A stretch of 36,112 nt of DNA from Cytophagaceae bacterium (GTDB lineage Bacteria > Bacteroidota > Bacteroidia > Cytophagales > Spirosomataceae): assembly GCA_026785975.1 (NCBI GenBank), contig JAJAZB010000113.1:1-36112 (forward strand), in the 5' to 3' direction. The translations under genes and the position numbers were made by a program. The notes below the pieces were generated by a model that did no database searches, had not been told where the DNA came from, and saw only the letters and a list, made by a program, of their open reading frames with translations. Of the stretch, positions 7,724 to 16,614 are shown one piece after another (position 1 is the stretch's first letter; every line of letters begins with the position of its first letter).

Positions 7724-8998
7724 CTAATCGTCCTCCTCAGTCACGAGCACTTTATCGATCCGGCGATCGTCCATATCGACGACTTCGATGCGCATATCGC
7801 GCCAGGTAAATGTTTCGCCGACCTGCGGAATGCGTTCGAGTTGGTGCAGGATAAAACCGGCCAGCGTACTAAAATCCTCTTCCAGAAATTCGCGCGGATC
7901 GCGATCCATCCGACCCAGAAAGTCAATGAAAGGCATCTGAGCGTCAACCAGATAACTGCCGTCGTCGCGCTTCACAAAACTATAATCTTCGCCCTCGGCG
8001 TCGGGCACGTTGCCTACAATGGCTTCAAAAATATCATTGACCGTCACCATGCCCTGCAAGGTTCCGTATTCGTCCACAATGAATCCCTGATGAACGCGGG
8101 ATTCTCTGAATTTTTCCAGAATCTGGTAGGCCGAATTGTTTTCGGGCACGTAAAGCGGTTTTTTCATCAAATCGCGCGGCCGGGCTTCATCGGGGCTGAC
8201 GTACAGGTCTTTGATGCTGACTACGCCCACCATCCGGTCGATGCTGCCTTCGCAAACGGGATAAATGGAGTGCCGCTCCGCCCGGACAATCGCCTGGTAC
8301 TGATCGGAAGTCGCGTCGGCATCGAGCCAAACCAGGTCGCTGCGGGTGGTCATGAGCGAGGTAATGTTGCGATCGCTGACGTTGAACACGTTCTCGACGA
8401 TTTCCTGCTCAATTTCGTCGATGGTGCCCTGCTCCATGCCTTCGTTGATAATCGCCTTGATTTCTTCTTCCGTCACGGCGCTGTCGTCGGTTTTCCGAAT
8501 ACCCAACACCTTGATCACCAGACTCGTCGAGGTGGAAAGCAACCAGATAAACGGGTGGGCGATCCGCGAAAGAATACTCATCGGCAACGCGACCGCTTTG
8601 GCGATACTCTCGGCGCGGGTCAGGCCAATGCGTTTGGGGACGAGTTCGCCGATAACCAGCGAAAAATAGGTAATGCCGATGAGCAACAAGCCCAAAGCCA
8701 GGGGACGGGCGTAGGGACGGATGGGTTCGAACTGCTCCAGCCAGGTGCGGATGGGTAGCGCGAGCGCGTCGCCCGAAAAAATACCCGTTAGAATGCCAAT
8801 GACGGTAATGCCTACCTGCACGGTCGAGAGAAACGTATCGGGGTGTTCAGCCAGTTTGAACGCCGCCCTGGCGCGGCTATCTCCCCGCTCCGCATCGTGT
8901 TTTAAACGGGATTTTCGGGCCGATACGAGGGCGATTTCCGACATGGAAAATACCCCGTTGAGCACCATCAGGAACAGCAGAATTAGAATTTCAGACAT
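7724..8998 (-). CDS. CNNM/CorC-type hemolysin-family protein with CBS pair
   Basis: Membrane protein of the CNNM/'hemolysin' (TlyC/YfjD) family, linked in characterised members to Mg2+ or Co2+ efflux. The 424 residues run in the standard order: a DUF21/CNNM membrane domain (about 1-195, opening MSEILILLFLMVLNGVFSMSEIALVSAR, with GELVPKRIGL near 125), a CBS pair (about 210-335, including YPVCEGSIDRMVGVVSIKDL and GFIVDEYGTLQGMVTVNDI), and a C-terminal CorC/HlyC domain (about 350-420). Length is normal for the family. It lies 120 nt downstream of the MtnK-like kinase on the same strand and may share its transcript. Confidence 0.93.
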   Translation of the reverse strand: MSEILILLFLMVLNGVFSMSEIALVSARKSRLKHDAERGDSRARAAFKLAEHPDTFLSTVQVGITVIGILTGIFSGDALALPIRTWLEQFEPIRPYARPLALGLLLIGITYFSLVIGELVPKRIGLTRAESIAKAVALPMSILSRIAHPFIWLLSTSTSLVIKVLGIRKTDDSAVTEEEIKAIINEGMEQGTIDEIEQEIVENVFNVSDRNITSLMTTRSDLVWLDADATSDQYQAIVRAERHSIYPVCEGSIDRMVGVVSIKDLYVSPDEARPRDLMKKPLYVPENNSAYQILEKFRESRVHQGFIVDEYGTLQGMVTVNDIFEAIVGNVPDAEGEDYSFVKRDDGSYLVDAQMPFIDFLGRMDRDPREFLEEDFSTLAGFILHQLERIPQVGETFTWRDMRIEVVDMDDRRIDKVLVTEEDD

Positions 8999-9118
8999 AG
9001 CGGGCGTAAGTTAGGGCGACTAAGACAGTTCTCAAAAATAAGTGTTGCTGATCGTCGTCCACAAAAAATCAGTCCGAGGCTCCGGCTGGTTCCTAACGGA
9101 GCGGCCATCCCAGGCCAA

Positions 9119-10174
9119 TCAGTTGAGAAAGGAAACGGTTTCCGGTCGGGAAATAGCCGTGCTGCCCCAGGCGAGCAGCCGCTCTTTTTCGGGCAAACTC
9201 AAATCCACCGGCAACTGCGCCAGTCCGATGAGCCGACGCAGCACCTCGGTCCCGCAGAATCCAGCAAAAAGAGCCGAATCGAACCCGGCGGGGCGTTGAT
9301 ACGTCTGCAAAAGCGTACGAATGCCATTGTCGTCGAGGCGGGCCATTTTCAGGTGGGCCGTCATCACGGCCACGTCGTATTCCGGGCGACCGAAATACGA
9401 AAATTCAGGGTCAATCACCTTCGCGCCGTGTTTGGTGTGGAGCCAACTACCGGGGTAAAAATCGCCGTGCAGCAAGACAGTCCCCGTGCCGAGGTACATT
9501 TCTCCCAGCGCGTGGACGTGCGCTTTCAGCCCCACATCGCGTTTGTACAGTTCGGCAAGCACTTGTAAACCGGGCTGGACTGTATCTAAATTAAAGCCGT
9601 TTTCCTCGCGGTACGGAAAATCAAAAATGTGTTCATGGTTAACCTTCTTCAGGGCCTGATTGGTCGGAAATGCAGCCTTCATTAAACCAAAATTCGTGCT
9701 GTGCAACGTGGAGAGAAACCGGATGAGACTACGTACTGCCTCCAGATCGGGTACTACGGCCTGCCGGTACAAGGCCGTAAAATCAGCGTTAGGACCGAGG
9801 TCTTCCAGCGCCAAAAGCAGGTTTTCGGCGTCGTAGCCGAGCAAGGTCGGTAGAAACTGCTGCAACTCGGGGTGGTTTGAAACAAGTTCGTAGAAACGCG
9901 CTTCGGTGACAACCCGCTCCGCCGGAGCGCTCACCTGCGGGTATTTTTCCACCCAGGGACGTGCTTGCTTGAGGATGAAGGAGCGCCGATTGGTGTTGAC
10001 CCGCAGCACAAAATTCATGTTGCCATCGCCCGGTTTTTCCAGGTTCAACACGGTTTCATCCGGGTCAATCCAGTGTATCATTCGGAGAAAATCGGGTAGT
10101 CCGTCCAGGTGCTGGGCGTCGAGGTAGTACGCGTTTGGAAAATTCTCTTTGAAGAGATCAGGGAGCGTGGTCAT
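9119..10174 (-). CDS. Phosphotransferase, methylthioribose kinase (MtnK)-like
   Basis: Small-molecule kinase of the aminoglycoside phosphotransferase/choline kinase fold, 351 residues. It has the glycine-rich loop PGDGNMNFVLRV (48-59), the ATP-contacting lysine in FILKQARPW (66-74), the catalytic loop LLHGDFYPGSW near residue 235 and the metal-binding VIDPEFSYFGRPEYD. These blocks resemble S-methyl-5-thioribose kinase more than antibiotic kinases, but the typical HGDLHTGS loop is altered and the protein is ~50 residues shorter, so the substrate is uncertain. It starts 9 nt after the FAD/Fe-S oxidoreductase stop, indicating an operon. Confidence 0.75.
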   Translation of the reverse strand: MTTLPDLFKENFPNAYYLDAQHLDGLPDFLRMIHWIDPDETVLNLEKPGDGNMNFVLRVNTNRRSFILKQARPWVEKYPQVSAPAERVVTEARFYELVSNHPELQQFLPTLLGYDAENLLLALEDLGPNADFTALYRQAVVPDLEAVRSLIRFLSTLHSTNFGLMKAAFPTNQALKKVNHEHIFDFPYREENGFNLDTVQPGLQVLAELYKRDVGLKAHVHALGEMYLGTGTVLLHGDFYPGSWLHTKHGAKVIDPEFSYFGRPEYDVAVMTAHLKMARLDDNGIRTLLQTYQRPAGFDSALFAGFCGTEVLRRLIGLAQLPVDLSLPEKERLLAWGSTAISRPETVSFLN

Positions 10175-10183
10175 GCAACGGGG

Positions 10184-13100
10184 TTAGGGTCGGCGCAGGG
10201 CATCGAATAAAATCTCCGCCGGATGGAGTGCCTGACGGCCCGTTCCGTCGAAAATCTGGTGGCGACAACTCGTGCCGGGCGCGGCAATCAGTACCTCGGC
10301 GGGCTGCTCGCGCACCGCCGGAAACAACACCAATTCGCCGATTTGCATGGATACGTCGTAGTGTTCGGCCTCGTAGCCAAAACTCCCCGCCATGCCGCAG
10401 CAACCACTCGGAATCAGGTGAACGGTGTAGTTTTGGGGCAACGACAAGAGTTTTTTCGTCGGTGTCAACGACGACAAGGCTTTCTGGTGGCAATGTCCGT
10501 GCAGTTTGATGAGGCGTTTAGCGTCGGTAAATTGATCCTTTCGGATGCGCCCCTTGTCAATTTCCTGGGCGATAAATTCGTCGAACAAATAGGTGTGTTC
10601 GGCCACTTTTCCCGCGCTACCGCGCAGATGCGCCGGTACCAGTTCGAGGTATTCGTCGCGCAGCGTCAGAATGGCCGAGGGTTCCAGGCCGATGATGGGG
10701 ATTGGGTTTTCGTCGAGCAACTTGCTTAATTTCTCCACGTTACTGATGGCAATCCGCTGGGCATCGCGCACCAAGCCCTTGGAGAGGTACGTCCGGCCAC
10801 TTTCCTCGTGTTCGGGAATCATCACTTCGTAGCCCAGGGCTTCCAGGAGCATCACCGCTTTTTTGCCCAGCTCCACGTCGTTGTAGTTGGTAAATTCATC
10901 GGCGAAGAGGTACACGCGTTTGTCCTCTCCCGTCATGCCCCGCCCCAGGGAGAGGATGGAACTGCCCGGCGTATGGCTGCCCTCCTCGAACGGGGAAGAA
11001 TTGCCCGAGCGCACCACCCGGCTGGTGTGTTTTTTGAACCAGGCCCGCAGCGTTTGCGGCGCCAGCGTCGGGATACGGCGTTGCGGGGCAAAACCCAGCA
11101 TTTTTTTGGCTAAACCACCCGTAAATCCATTCGTCATCAGCGCGTTGTAAAGCCCTGGCGCGAGGCTGGCCATCTGGCTGGCGCGGGTGATGTTGCCAAT
11201 CATGCGAGTGCGAAACGGCACGCCGTGCGCGTCGTAGTAGTGCTGGAGAAATTCGGCCTTGAGTTTGGTCACATCCACGCTGCTGGGGCACTCGGTTTTG
11301 CAGCCCTTGCAACTCAGGCAGAGGTCCATCACTTCCAGGATTTCAGCCCCCCTATCCGTTCCACGGCGGCCCTCAAGGGGGGAGTTTTTTTCCAGACCCC
11401 AAGCTCCTCCTTTGAGGAGGGGTGATTCCGTCAGAAATTGCCGCAGGATGTTGGCCCGCGCCCGCGTGGTATCTTTTTCGTTGCGCGTGGCCATGTAACT
11501 GGGGCACATCGTGCCGCCCGTCAGTTGAGTTTTGCGACAATCGCCTGATCCCGAGCATTTTTCGGTTAGGCGCAGGATGTTTTCCTGACCTGAAAAATCG
11601 AAAACCGTGTCGATCTTCGGAGTCTTCTGGCTTGTTGCATCGGTTGTTGAAACATCCGTTCGGGGAACATCCGTTCGGGGAACATCCGTTCGGGATTCGA
11701 ATCGTAAAAACTGGTTCATCGGCGGCGTGTCCACGATTTTGCCCGCGTTGAAAATGCCTTGTGGATCAAAAAGCTGCTTCACCGCCCGAAACAACTCGTA
11801 CACCTCCTGCCCCATCATCGCCGGAATAAATTCGCCCCGCAACCGCCCATCGCCGTGTTCGCCGCTGAGCGAGCCTCTGTATTTTTTGACCAAACCAACT
11901 GTATCCGCCAGCACGTCGCGAAATTTCTGCTGTCCGGCGGCGGTTTTGAGGTTGATTAACGGCTCAACGTGAATCTCGCCCGCCCCGGCGTGGGCGTAAA
12001 AACTTGCCCGCAGACCGTGGTGGCCCAGTAGTTGTTCCAAATCGGCGATGTAAGCGGGCAGGTCGGCGGGGTCGACGGCGCAGTCCTCGATCAGGTTGAC
12101 TGGCTGCGTGTTGCCGGGCAAATTGCGGATCAGGCCCAGGCCGGCCTTGCGCACGTCCCAAACCTGGTAGGTTTGTTCACCCGTCACGACCGGGTGCGCG
12201 TAGCCCAGGTTTTCGGCCCGCAATTCAGCGACGAGGGCGTTGGTTTTCTGCGCTAATTCCTCGGGGGTATCGGCAAAAAACTCGACCATCAGAATCGCCG
12301 CCGGATTGCCTTCAATAAAAAAGCGATTCTTGCGCTGTTCAGGGTTTTCCTTCGTAAAATCGAGAATGTACTGATCCACCAACTCGGAAGCCCAGGGTTT
12401 GTGCCGCAACGCGACGAGGTTGGCCCGGAGCGATTCATCGATGCTCCGGCAGTGTACGCACACCACGCCCACTTCGGTGGGTGGTAGCGGCATCAGGTTG
12501 AGCGTCAATTCGGTAGCAATCGCCAACGTTCCCTCCGACCCGGCCAGCAGTCGGCAAAGATTGAATTCTTCACCGCCCGGCGTAAACGGCTCGGTATCGA
12601 TCAGGGCATCGAGGGCGTAGCCTGAATTGCGCCGACGAATACTGGGTTTGGGGAAATTCTCACGGATGCGTTGTTGGTTGCCGGGCATACTCAACAGCGC
12701 GTTGAGTTGGCGGTAAATCTTGGTTTCCAGGTCGTTTTCCACGCCTTTGCCCATGAGTTTTGCCTCGAATCGCCAGGGTTTCACTGCCTGAAAACTCGCC
12801 TCCGAGCCATCCGACAGCACCACTTTGGCCGCCCGCAGGTGGTCGCGGGTGGTGCCCCACACGATGCTGTGCAGCCCGCAGGAATTGTTGCCCACCATGC
12901 CGCCGATCATGGCCCGGCTCGCCGTGGAGGTTTCGGGGCCAAACATCAGCCGGTACGGTTTCAGGGCTTTATTGAGATCATCGCGAATAACGCCCGGCTG
13001 CACCCGCACGTAGCGTTCCTGGGGGTTGATTTCCAGGATGTTGGTAAAATGTTTGGAAATATCCACCACCACGCCACTGCCCACCACCTGCCCGGCCAGG

Positions 13101-13342
13101 GACGTACCCGCCGCGCGTGGAATGAGTGTCGTGTTGTGTTCGCGGGCAAATTTGACCAGCCATTTCAAATCCTGGACAGAGCGGGGCAACGCGACCGCCA
13201 CGGGTTGTTCCTGGTACACCGAGGCATCGGTGGCGTACACCCGGAGTTGCGCCTGGTGTAGGGGCGAATTATCGTAAAAAAGCTCCCCTCCAAATACGCT
13301 TTGCAGGAGTTCAAAGGCAGAAAATTCAATGGCTGTGGGCAT
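10184..13342 (-). CDS. FAD-binding / Fe-S oxidoreductase fusion (D-lactate/glycolate dehydrogenase GlcD-GlcF type)
   Basis: Large fused dehydrogenase of 1052 residues, likely oxidising a 2-hydroxyacid and passing electrons to the quinone pool. An N-terminal FAD_binding_4 domain (about 35-270; PRAAGTSLAGQVVG, GGMVGNNSCG) is followed by the FAD-oxidase C-terminal domain (about 290-540; SGEHGDGRLRGEF), a Fe-S domain with CSGSGDC near 595 and CLSCKGCKTECP near 675-687, and a CCG-type domain with HGHCHQKAL and SGCCGMAGSFG near 950-985. Homologues as I know them are roughly 970-980 residues; the excess is explained by three linker insertions that look like dispersed repeats read in frame (see 10921, 11344 and 11651). 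The substrate is not determinable. Upstream partner of the MtnK-like kinase. Confidence 0.9.
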   Translation of the reverse strand: MPTAIEFSAFELLQSVFGGELFYDNSPLHQAQLRVYATDASVYQEQPVAVALPRSVQDLKWLVKFAREHNTTLIPRAAGTSLAGQVVGSGVVVDISKHFTNILEINPQERYVRVQPGVIRDDLNKALKPYRLMFGPETSTASRAMIGGMVGNNSCGLHSIVWGTTRDHLRAAKVVLSDGSEASFQAVKPWRFEAKLMGKGVENDLETKIYRQLNALLSMPGNQQRIRENFPKPSIRRRNSGYALDALIDTEPFTPGGEEFNLCRLLAGSEGTLAIATELTLNLMPLPPTEVGVVCVHCRSIDESLRANLVALRHKPWASELVDQYILDFTKENPEQRKNRFFIEGNPAAILMVEFFADTPEELAQKTNALVAELRAENLGYAHPVVTGEQTYQVWDVRKAGLGLIRNLPGNTQPVNLIEDCAVDPADLPAYIADLEQLLGHHGLRASFYAHAGAGEIHVEPLINLKTAAGQQKFRDVLADTVGLVKKYRGSLSGEHGDGRLRGEFIPAMMGQEVYELFRAVKQLFDPQGIFNAGKIVDTPPMNQFLRFESRTDVPRTDVPRTDVSTTDATSQKTPKIDTVFDFSGQENILRLTEKCSGSGDCRKTQLTGGTMCPSYMATRNEKDTTRARANILRQFLTESPLLKGGAWGLEKNSPLEGRRGTDRGAEILEVMDLCLSCKGCKTECPSSVDVTKLKAEFLQHYYDAHGVPFRTRMIGNITRASQMASLAPGLYNALMTNGFTGGLAKKMLGFAPQRRIPTLAPQTLRAWFKKHTSRVVRSGNSSPFEEGSHTPGSSILSLGRGMTGEDKRVYLFADEFTNYNDVELGKKAVMLLEALGYEVMIPEHEESGRTYLSKGLVRDAQRIAISNVEKLSKLLDENPIPIIGLEPSAILTLRDEYLELVPAHLRGSAGKVAEHTYLFDEFIAQEIDKGRIRKDQFTDAKRLIKLHGHCHQKALSSLTPTKKLLSLPQNYTVHLIPSGCCGMAGSFGYEAEHYDVSMQIGELVLFPAVREQPAEVLIAAPGTSCRHQIFDGTGRQALHPAEILFDALRRP
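10921..11003 (-). repeat. Repeat-like in-frame insertion in the FAD/Fe-S gene (third)
   Basis: This segment encodes SSPFEEGSHTPGSSILSLG and a few further residues, between the Fe-S domain linker and the conserved KRVYLFADEFTNY. It contains an inverted pair CCTCTCCC (10924-10931) and GGGAGAGG (10948-10955) and a CCTCCTCGAACGGGG block, both typical of dispersed intergenic repeats. The protein reads like low-complexity filler rather than folded sequence. Boundaries are approximate. Confidence 0.55.
11344..11429 (-). repeat. Repeat-like in-frame insertion in the FAD/Fe-S gene (second)
   Basis: This segment encodes SPLLKGGAWGLEKNSPLEG followed by RRGTDRGAE, just before the conserved ILEVMDLCLSCKGC. 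At DNA level it holds two copies of a CCTC...GAGGGG-type motif: CCCTCAAGGGGGGAG (11370-11384) and CTCCTCCTTTGAGGAGGGG (11404-11422). 'SPLLKGG/SPLEGRRG' is what the well-known CCCTCCTTTGAGGAGGGG intergenic repeat gives when translated. Edges are approximate. Confidence 0.65.
11651..11695 (-). repeat. 15-nt tandem repeat (x3) in the FAD/Fe-S gene
   Basis: Unit AACATCCGTTCGGGG occurs at 11651-11665 and 11666-11680, with a final copy differing at the last base at 11681-11695. The unit is five codons, so the protein carries a repeated RTDVP pentapeptide in the linker between the FAD domain and the Fe-S domain. Copy-number change would keep frame. Confidence 0.9.
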
Positions 13343-13430
13343 AAAACAAAGGTACTGAAACAGGCTCCAATCTCAAGGAAGGCTGTTTTTATGTAAACTT
13401 AAAAGTGATGTTACGCGAAAACCGCTCTTG

Positions 13431-13574
13431 CCCGTCATTGCGAGCGAAGCGAAGCAATCTGCCGCCGAAGCCAAACCAGAAAAGTCAGTATATCCAGAAG
13501 GCTGGCCCGCACTGACAGATTGCTTCGTCACTCACTACGTTCGTTTCCGCGCGGCGTCCGCTCGCAATGACGGG
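13431..13574. repeat. Composite interspersed repeat with nested inverted arms
   Basis: Outer arms CCCGTCATTGCGAG (13431-13444) and CTCGCAATGACGGG (13561-13574) are exact inverted copies; nested arms CGAAGCAATCTG (13450-13461) and CAGATTGCTTCG (13516-13527) are also exact. The CGTCATTGCGAGCGAAGCGAAGCAATC motif is a widely dispersed bacterial intergenic repeat. No gene is recognisable in the 295 nt between the oxidoreductase start and the following small gene. Confidence 0.85.
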
Positions 13575-13637
13575 TGTCCGCTCTCCTGCGTAACACCAGT
13601 CAAAAAGTCGTCCGACGATACCCTGCCTGACTCGTGG

Positions 13638-13931
13638 TCAAATGGTCAAAAACTCCCGCACCAGCGCCTCCCACTCGGCTCCGAGCGGACCATCGAACAC
13701 CGGGCGGCGGGCGCGGCGATACCAGTATCCCGCATTGCCGATATCACCTTCAACCCGGTGCAGGTAGGCATGGAGCACATCGTAAGCGGGCGTTCCCTCG
13801 CTGGATTGGGCGATGTGGTGGGCGGCCCGCCAATTCCCGCTTTTATCGTGCCAAAGTGCAGTGAGCAGGGGATTTAAATCGGCGGGTGGCCCTTCATTTT
13901 GTAGACTTTCGGTGAAGGATTGATACGTCAT
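13638..13931 (-). CDS. Conserved hypothetical protein, ~97 aa
   Basis: Soluble 97-residue protein with no signal peptide or membrane segment. It has the look of a genuine small family: WHDKSGNWRAAHHIAQ, YDVLHAYLHRVEGDIGNAGYWYRRA and a final EWEALVREFL. The W-H-A spacing suggests a short all-helical, repeat-like fold. I have seen similar small proteins annotated only as hypothetical and give no function. It is divergent from the esterase gene, with a palindromic repeat between their starts. Confidence 0.7.
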   Translation of the reverse strand: MTYQSFTESLQNEGPPADLNPLLTALWHDKSGNWRAAHHIAQSSEGTPAYDVLHAYLHRVEGDIGNAGYWYRRARRPVFDGPLGAEWEALVREFLTI

Positions 13932-13946
13932 GGATGTGTTGAGTAA

Positions 13947-13979
13947 AACTTTGGCAAAGTTCTAAACTTTGCCAAAGTT
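13947..13979. repeat. Palindromic repeat, AACTTTGCCAAAGTT family
   Basis: 15-bp perfect arms 13947-13961 and 13965-13979 around a 3-nt loop; each arm is itself nearly self-complementary (AACTTTGGCAAAGTT). Relatives are found at 27566-27619 and, with altered sequence but the same 15+3+15 architecture, at 16685-16717. It sits between the divergent hypothetical and esterase genes. Confidence 0.9.
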
Positions 13980-14030
13980 AGCCGGGTCAATTGGCAAAAG
14001 CCGGTGTAGTTTTACAGAATTTTTAGCCCG

Positions 14031-15101
14031 ATGCCCGACGCTTTACACCTTGAATTGACCACCGATGCCGACGACGAGCGTCCCGTTTTTATAGGTGGCA
14101 ATTTTAACGATTGGCAACCCGACCAGACTTCCTTCCAACTGCAACGGATTGGGCTGAGGCAATATCAGTACGCATTTCCGGCTGACTTTTCACTGCCCAA
14201 TCCCCTCGAATACAAGTACACGCGGGGCAGTTGGGCCGACGTGGAACTGAGCGAAACCGGGGAAGCCCCACCCAACCGGGTCGTCTGGCAACCAACCACG
14301 TTGCAGCGCGATCACGTGCCGCACTGGCGGCGGGCGGGGGAAGGCTTCGCCCCGCAGCTAATGCCGCATTTGCTTGACATTGAAGGGTTTGAATTACCTA
14401 TTCTTGGTCGACAGCGCCGACTTCGGGTGTTGCTGCCCGCCGATTACGAAGCGCAACCCAAGCGGCGTTACCCCACGCTGTACCTCCTCGACGCCCAAAA
14501 TCTCGTGCAGGGCGGCGCGGGCTTCGGCGACTGGGCTGTGGAACGAAATCTCGCTATTTTGAAAGAACGTGGACTCGGCGACATCATCGTCGTGGGTATC
14601 GACCATGGCGAAGAATACCGCAAGAGCGAATTCAATCCCTACGCGCACCTCTGGCTGGGCCGGGGCGAAGGCAAAGTTTTCCTGGAAGCCCTCGTGGGGG
14701 GCGTTAAACCCTTCATCGACAGTCAGTTTCGCACCAGTCCCGACCGGAAGGCCACCGGCATTGGCGGCAGTTCACTGGGCGGTTTGCTCAGTTTGTACGC
14801 GGGGATCAAGGCTTGGCCCGTGTTTGGCCGGGTACTGGTGTTTTCACCCGCGCTTTGGGTGTCGGCGCGTGCTTATTCCGACGCCGAGAATTTATCTAAA
14901 AGCGCCCACAGCCGGTTTTACCTCTTCGGGGGCGGGCAGGAAACCAAGTCCATGAAAACCTCCCTCGAACGGATGAATGCGTTGCTGAGCCGACACGCCA
15001 ACGTCGCTACCCATTTTTCTTTTGACCCCGAAGGCCGCCACGAAGAAGCTCGCTGGGCCAGGGAATTTCCGAAGGCCACCGCGTGGCTATTTTCGGACTA
15101 A
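14031..15101 (+). CDS. Esterase D-family alpha/beta hydrolase with N-terminal glycogen-binding-like domain
   Basis: Serine hydrolase of 356 residues, without an obvious signal peptide. Residues ~1-95 look like a CBM48/AMPK glycogen-binding E-set (FIGGNFNDWQPD...LEYKYTRGSWADVE). Residues ~115-356 form a putative-esterase (Fes/esterase D-like) domain with LRVLLPADYEAQPKRRYPTLYLLD, the nucleophile elbow GGSSLGG near 245, and a late histidine in FDPEGRHEEARW. Such fusions occur among enterochelin-esterase-like and carbohydrate-esterase-like proteins; the natural substrate is unclear. It is followed 58 nt later by the aminopeptidase gene. Confidence 0.88.
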   Translation: MPDALHLELTTDADDERPVFIGGNFNDWQPDQTSFQLQRIGLRQYQYAFPADFSLPNPLEYKYTRGSWADVELSETGEAPPNRVVWQPTTLQRDHVPHWRRAGEGFAPQLMPHLLDIEGFELPILGRQRRLRVLLPADYEAQPKRRYPTLYLLDAQNLVQGGAGFGDWAVERNLAILKERGLGDIIVVGIDHGEEYRKSEFNPYAHLWLGRGEGKVFLEALVGGVKPFIDSQFRTSPDRKATGIGGSSLGGLLSLYAGIKAWPVFGRVLVFSPALWVSARAYSDAENLSKSAHSRFYLFGGGQETKSMKTSLERMNALLSRHANVATHFSFDPEGRHEEARWAREFPKATAWLFSD

Positions 15102-15159
15102 CGTTGCCAAGGCCCGCGCAATGCCCTGATTCCCCCATTCATCATCAATTCCGTATCCA

Positions 15160-16614
15160 GTGCAATTCACTTTCGCCACCACGCCGACCACCACCACGCT
15201 CGTCCGGCCTTTGGTACAGGATGATTTTCTAACCAAAAACCTCCAGGAAATCGCCGCCGAAACGGGTCTTTCACCGGAAACCCTGACGAACGATTTCAAA
15301 GCGGAGTGCAACGAAATTTTGCCGCTTTACCTCGCTGGGGGGCGCAAGTTGTACTTGATCGGCCTCGGCAAGGAGCCGAAATCGGCGCAGGTACTCAAGG
15401 CCTTTCGGACGTTGTTTCATCAACAAAAACCCAAGTTGCCCGCCGCCGTGAGCCTCGATTTGCGCGGTTGTCCGGTCGAGTGGGTGGAATGGGCCGTCAA
15501 CGGTACCCTGCTGGGGGGGTACAACCTGGCCCTTTACAAAACCGACGAAGCACCCAAAAGTCCTTTTTTCAGCGAAAACGGCCTGCTGGAACTCGTCGTC
15601 GATGCCGCGCAACCCGTTAAGGTTTTGAACACTAAGTTGGAAACGGGCCGCGCCGTGGCCGAAACCCAGCTCCGCATTTTCGATTTGATGAATGCCCCCG
15701 CCAACCACAAAACCCCGCAGACGCTCGTCAGTTGGGCTCTCGGTTCGGGCGAGCAGTACGGCTACGACGTGCGGGCGCTCGATGTCGGTGAAATCCAGGA
15801 GGCCGGATTGGAAGCCCTGCTGGCCGTTAGTCGGGGGAGTTTGCACGAACCGGCGTTGATCATCCTGGACTACCATCCCGCCGGGGCCACGCAAACCGTC
15901 GGTCTGGTGGGCAAGGGCGTGACGTTCGACACGGGCGGAGTTTCCATCAAACCGTCCACGAATATGCACCTGATGAAATCGGACATGGGTGGGGCGGCAG
16001 CCGTACTCGGCACGGTCGAACTGGCGGCTAAATTGAAGTTGCCGGTTCGGGTCGTGGGTATCGTGCCGACCACCGAAAACAGCGTGGACGGCGATGCCAT
16101 GAAGCCCGGCGACGTGATTGGTTCGTATTCGGGCAAAACCATCGAAGTCACCGACACCGACGCCGAAGGCCGCCTGATTCTGGCCGATGGCCTGGCGTAT
16201 TGCCTCAAAAACTACCAGCCCGACGTGCTGATCGACCTGGCGACACTCACGGGCAACGTGATCGCGGCGCTGGGCTACCACGCGGCGGGACTTTTCACGA
16301 CCAACAACGACCTGGGGAAAACCCTGAAACGCGCGGGCGAAACCACCGGCGAGCGCCTCTGGCGGCTACCGCTCTGGGACGAGTACGCCGAGCACCTCAA
16401 ATCGGACATTGCCGACGTGCGCAACTACTCGGGCATTCCGCATTCGGGGGCGATTGCGGCGGGGAAGTTTCTCGAACTTTTCACCGAGAAACACCCTGCG
16501 TGGGCGCACCTGGATATTGCGGGCGTAGCTTTTGGCGACACCGATTTTGCGCCGCAACGGGCGGGTACGGCCTTTGGTGTGCGGTTGCTGGTGGAATGGT
16601 TGCGAAATTTATAA
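15160..16614 (+). CDS. pepA: Leucyl aminopeptidase (M17 family)
   Basis: Cytosolic dimetal exopeptidase releasing N-terminal residues, 484 residues, normal M17 length. The start is GTG at 15160, giving MQFTFATTPTTTTLVRPL; no closer ATG precedes the conserved N-terminal domain. Metal and catalytic blocks are intact: VGKGVTFDTGG near 250-260, MKSDMGGAAAVLG, the M17 signature TDTDAEGRLILAD near 331-343, and LIDLATLTGN. A 25-nt segment at its extreme 3' end is duplicated downstream (16721-16745). Confidence 0.96.
   Translation: MQFTFATTPTTTTLVRPLVQDDFLTKNLQEIAAETGLSPETLTNDFKAECNEILPLYLAGGRKLYLIGLGKEPKSAQVLKAFRTLFHQQKPKLPAAVSLDLRGCPVEWVEWAVNGTLLGGYNLALYKTDEAPKSPFFSENGLLELVVDAAQPVKVLNTKLETGRAVAETQLRIFDLMNAPANHKTPQTLVSWALGSGEQYGYDVRALDVGEIQEAGLEALLAVSRGSLHEPALIILDYHPAGATQTVGLVGKGVTFDTGGVSIKPSTNMHLMKSDMGGAAAVLGTVELAAKLKLPVRVVGIVPTTENSVDGDAMKPGDVIGSYSGKTIEVTDTDAEGRLILADGLAYCLKNYQPDVLIDLATLTGNVIAALGYHAAGLFTTNNDLGKTLKRAGETTGERLWRLPLWDEYAEHLKSDIADVRNYSGIPHSGAIAAGKFLELFTEKHPAWAHLDIAGVAFGDTDFAPQRAGTAFGVRLLVEWLRNL

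Noticed and set aside
7697-8758. 353-codon open frame on plus opposite the CNNM gene
   Set aside because: Histidine/asparagine-rich antisense translation of a conserved gene; no independent signals.
9119-10174. Aminoglycoside-resistance kinase
   Set aside because: Fold is shared, but the glycine-rich loop and IDPEF motif resemble MtnK-type kinases more closely, and the operon partner is metabolic.
15271-16281. 336-codon open frame on minus opposite pepA
   Set aside because: Antisense shadow of a canonical M17 aminopeptidase in GC-rich DNA.
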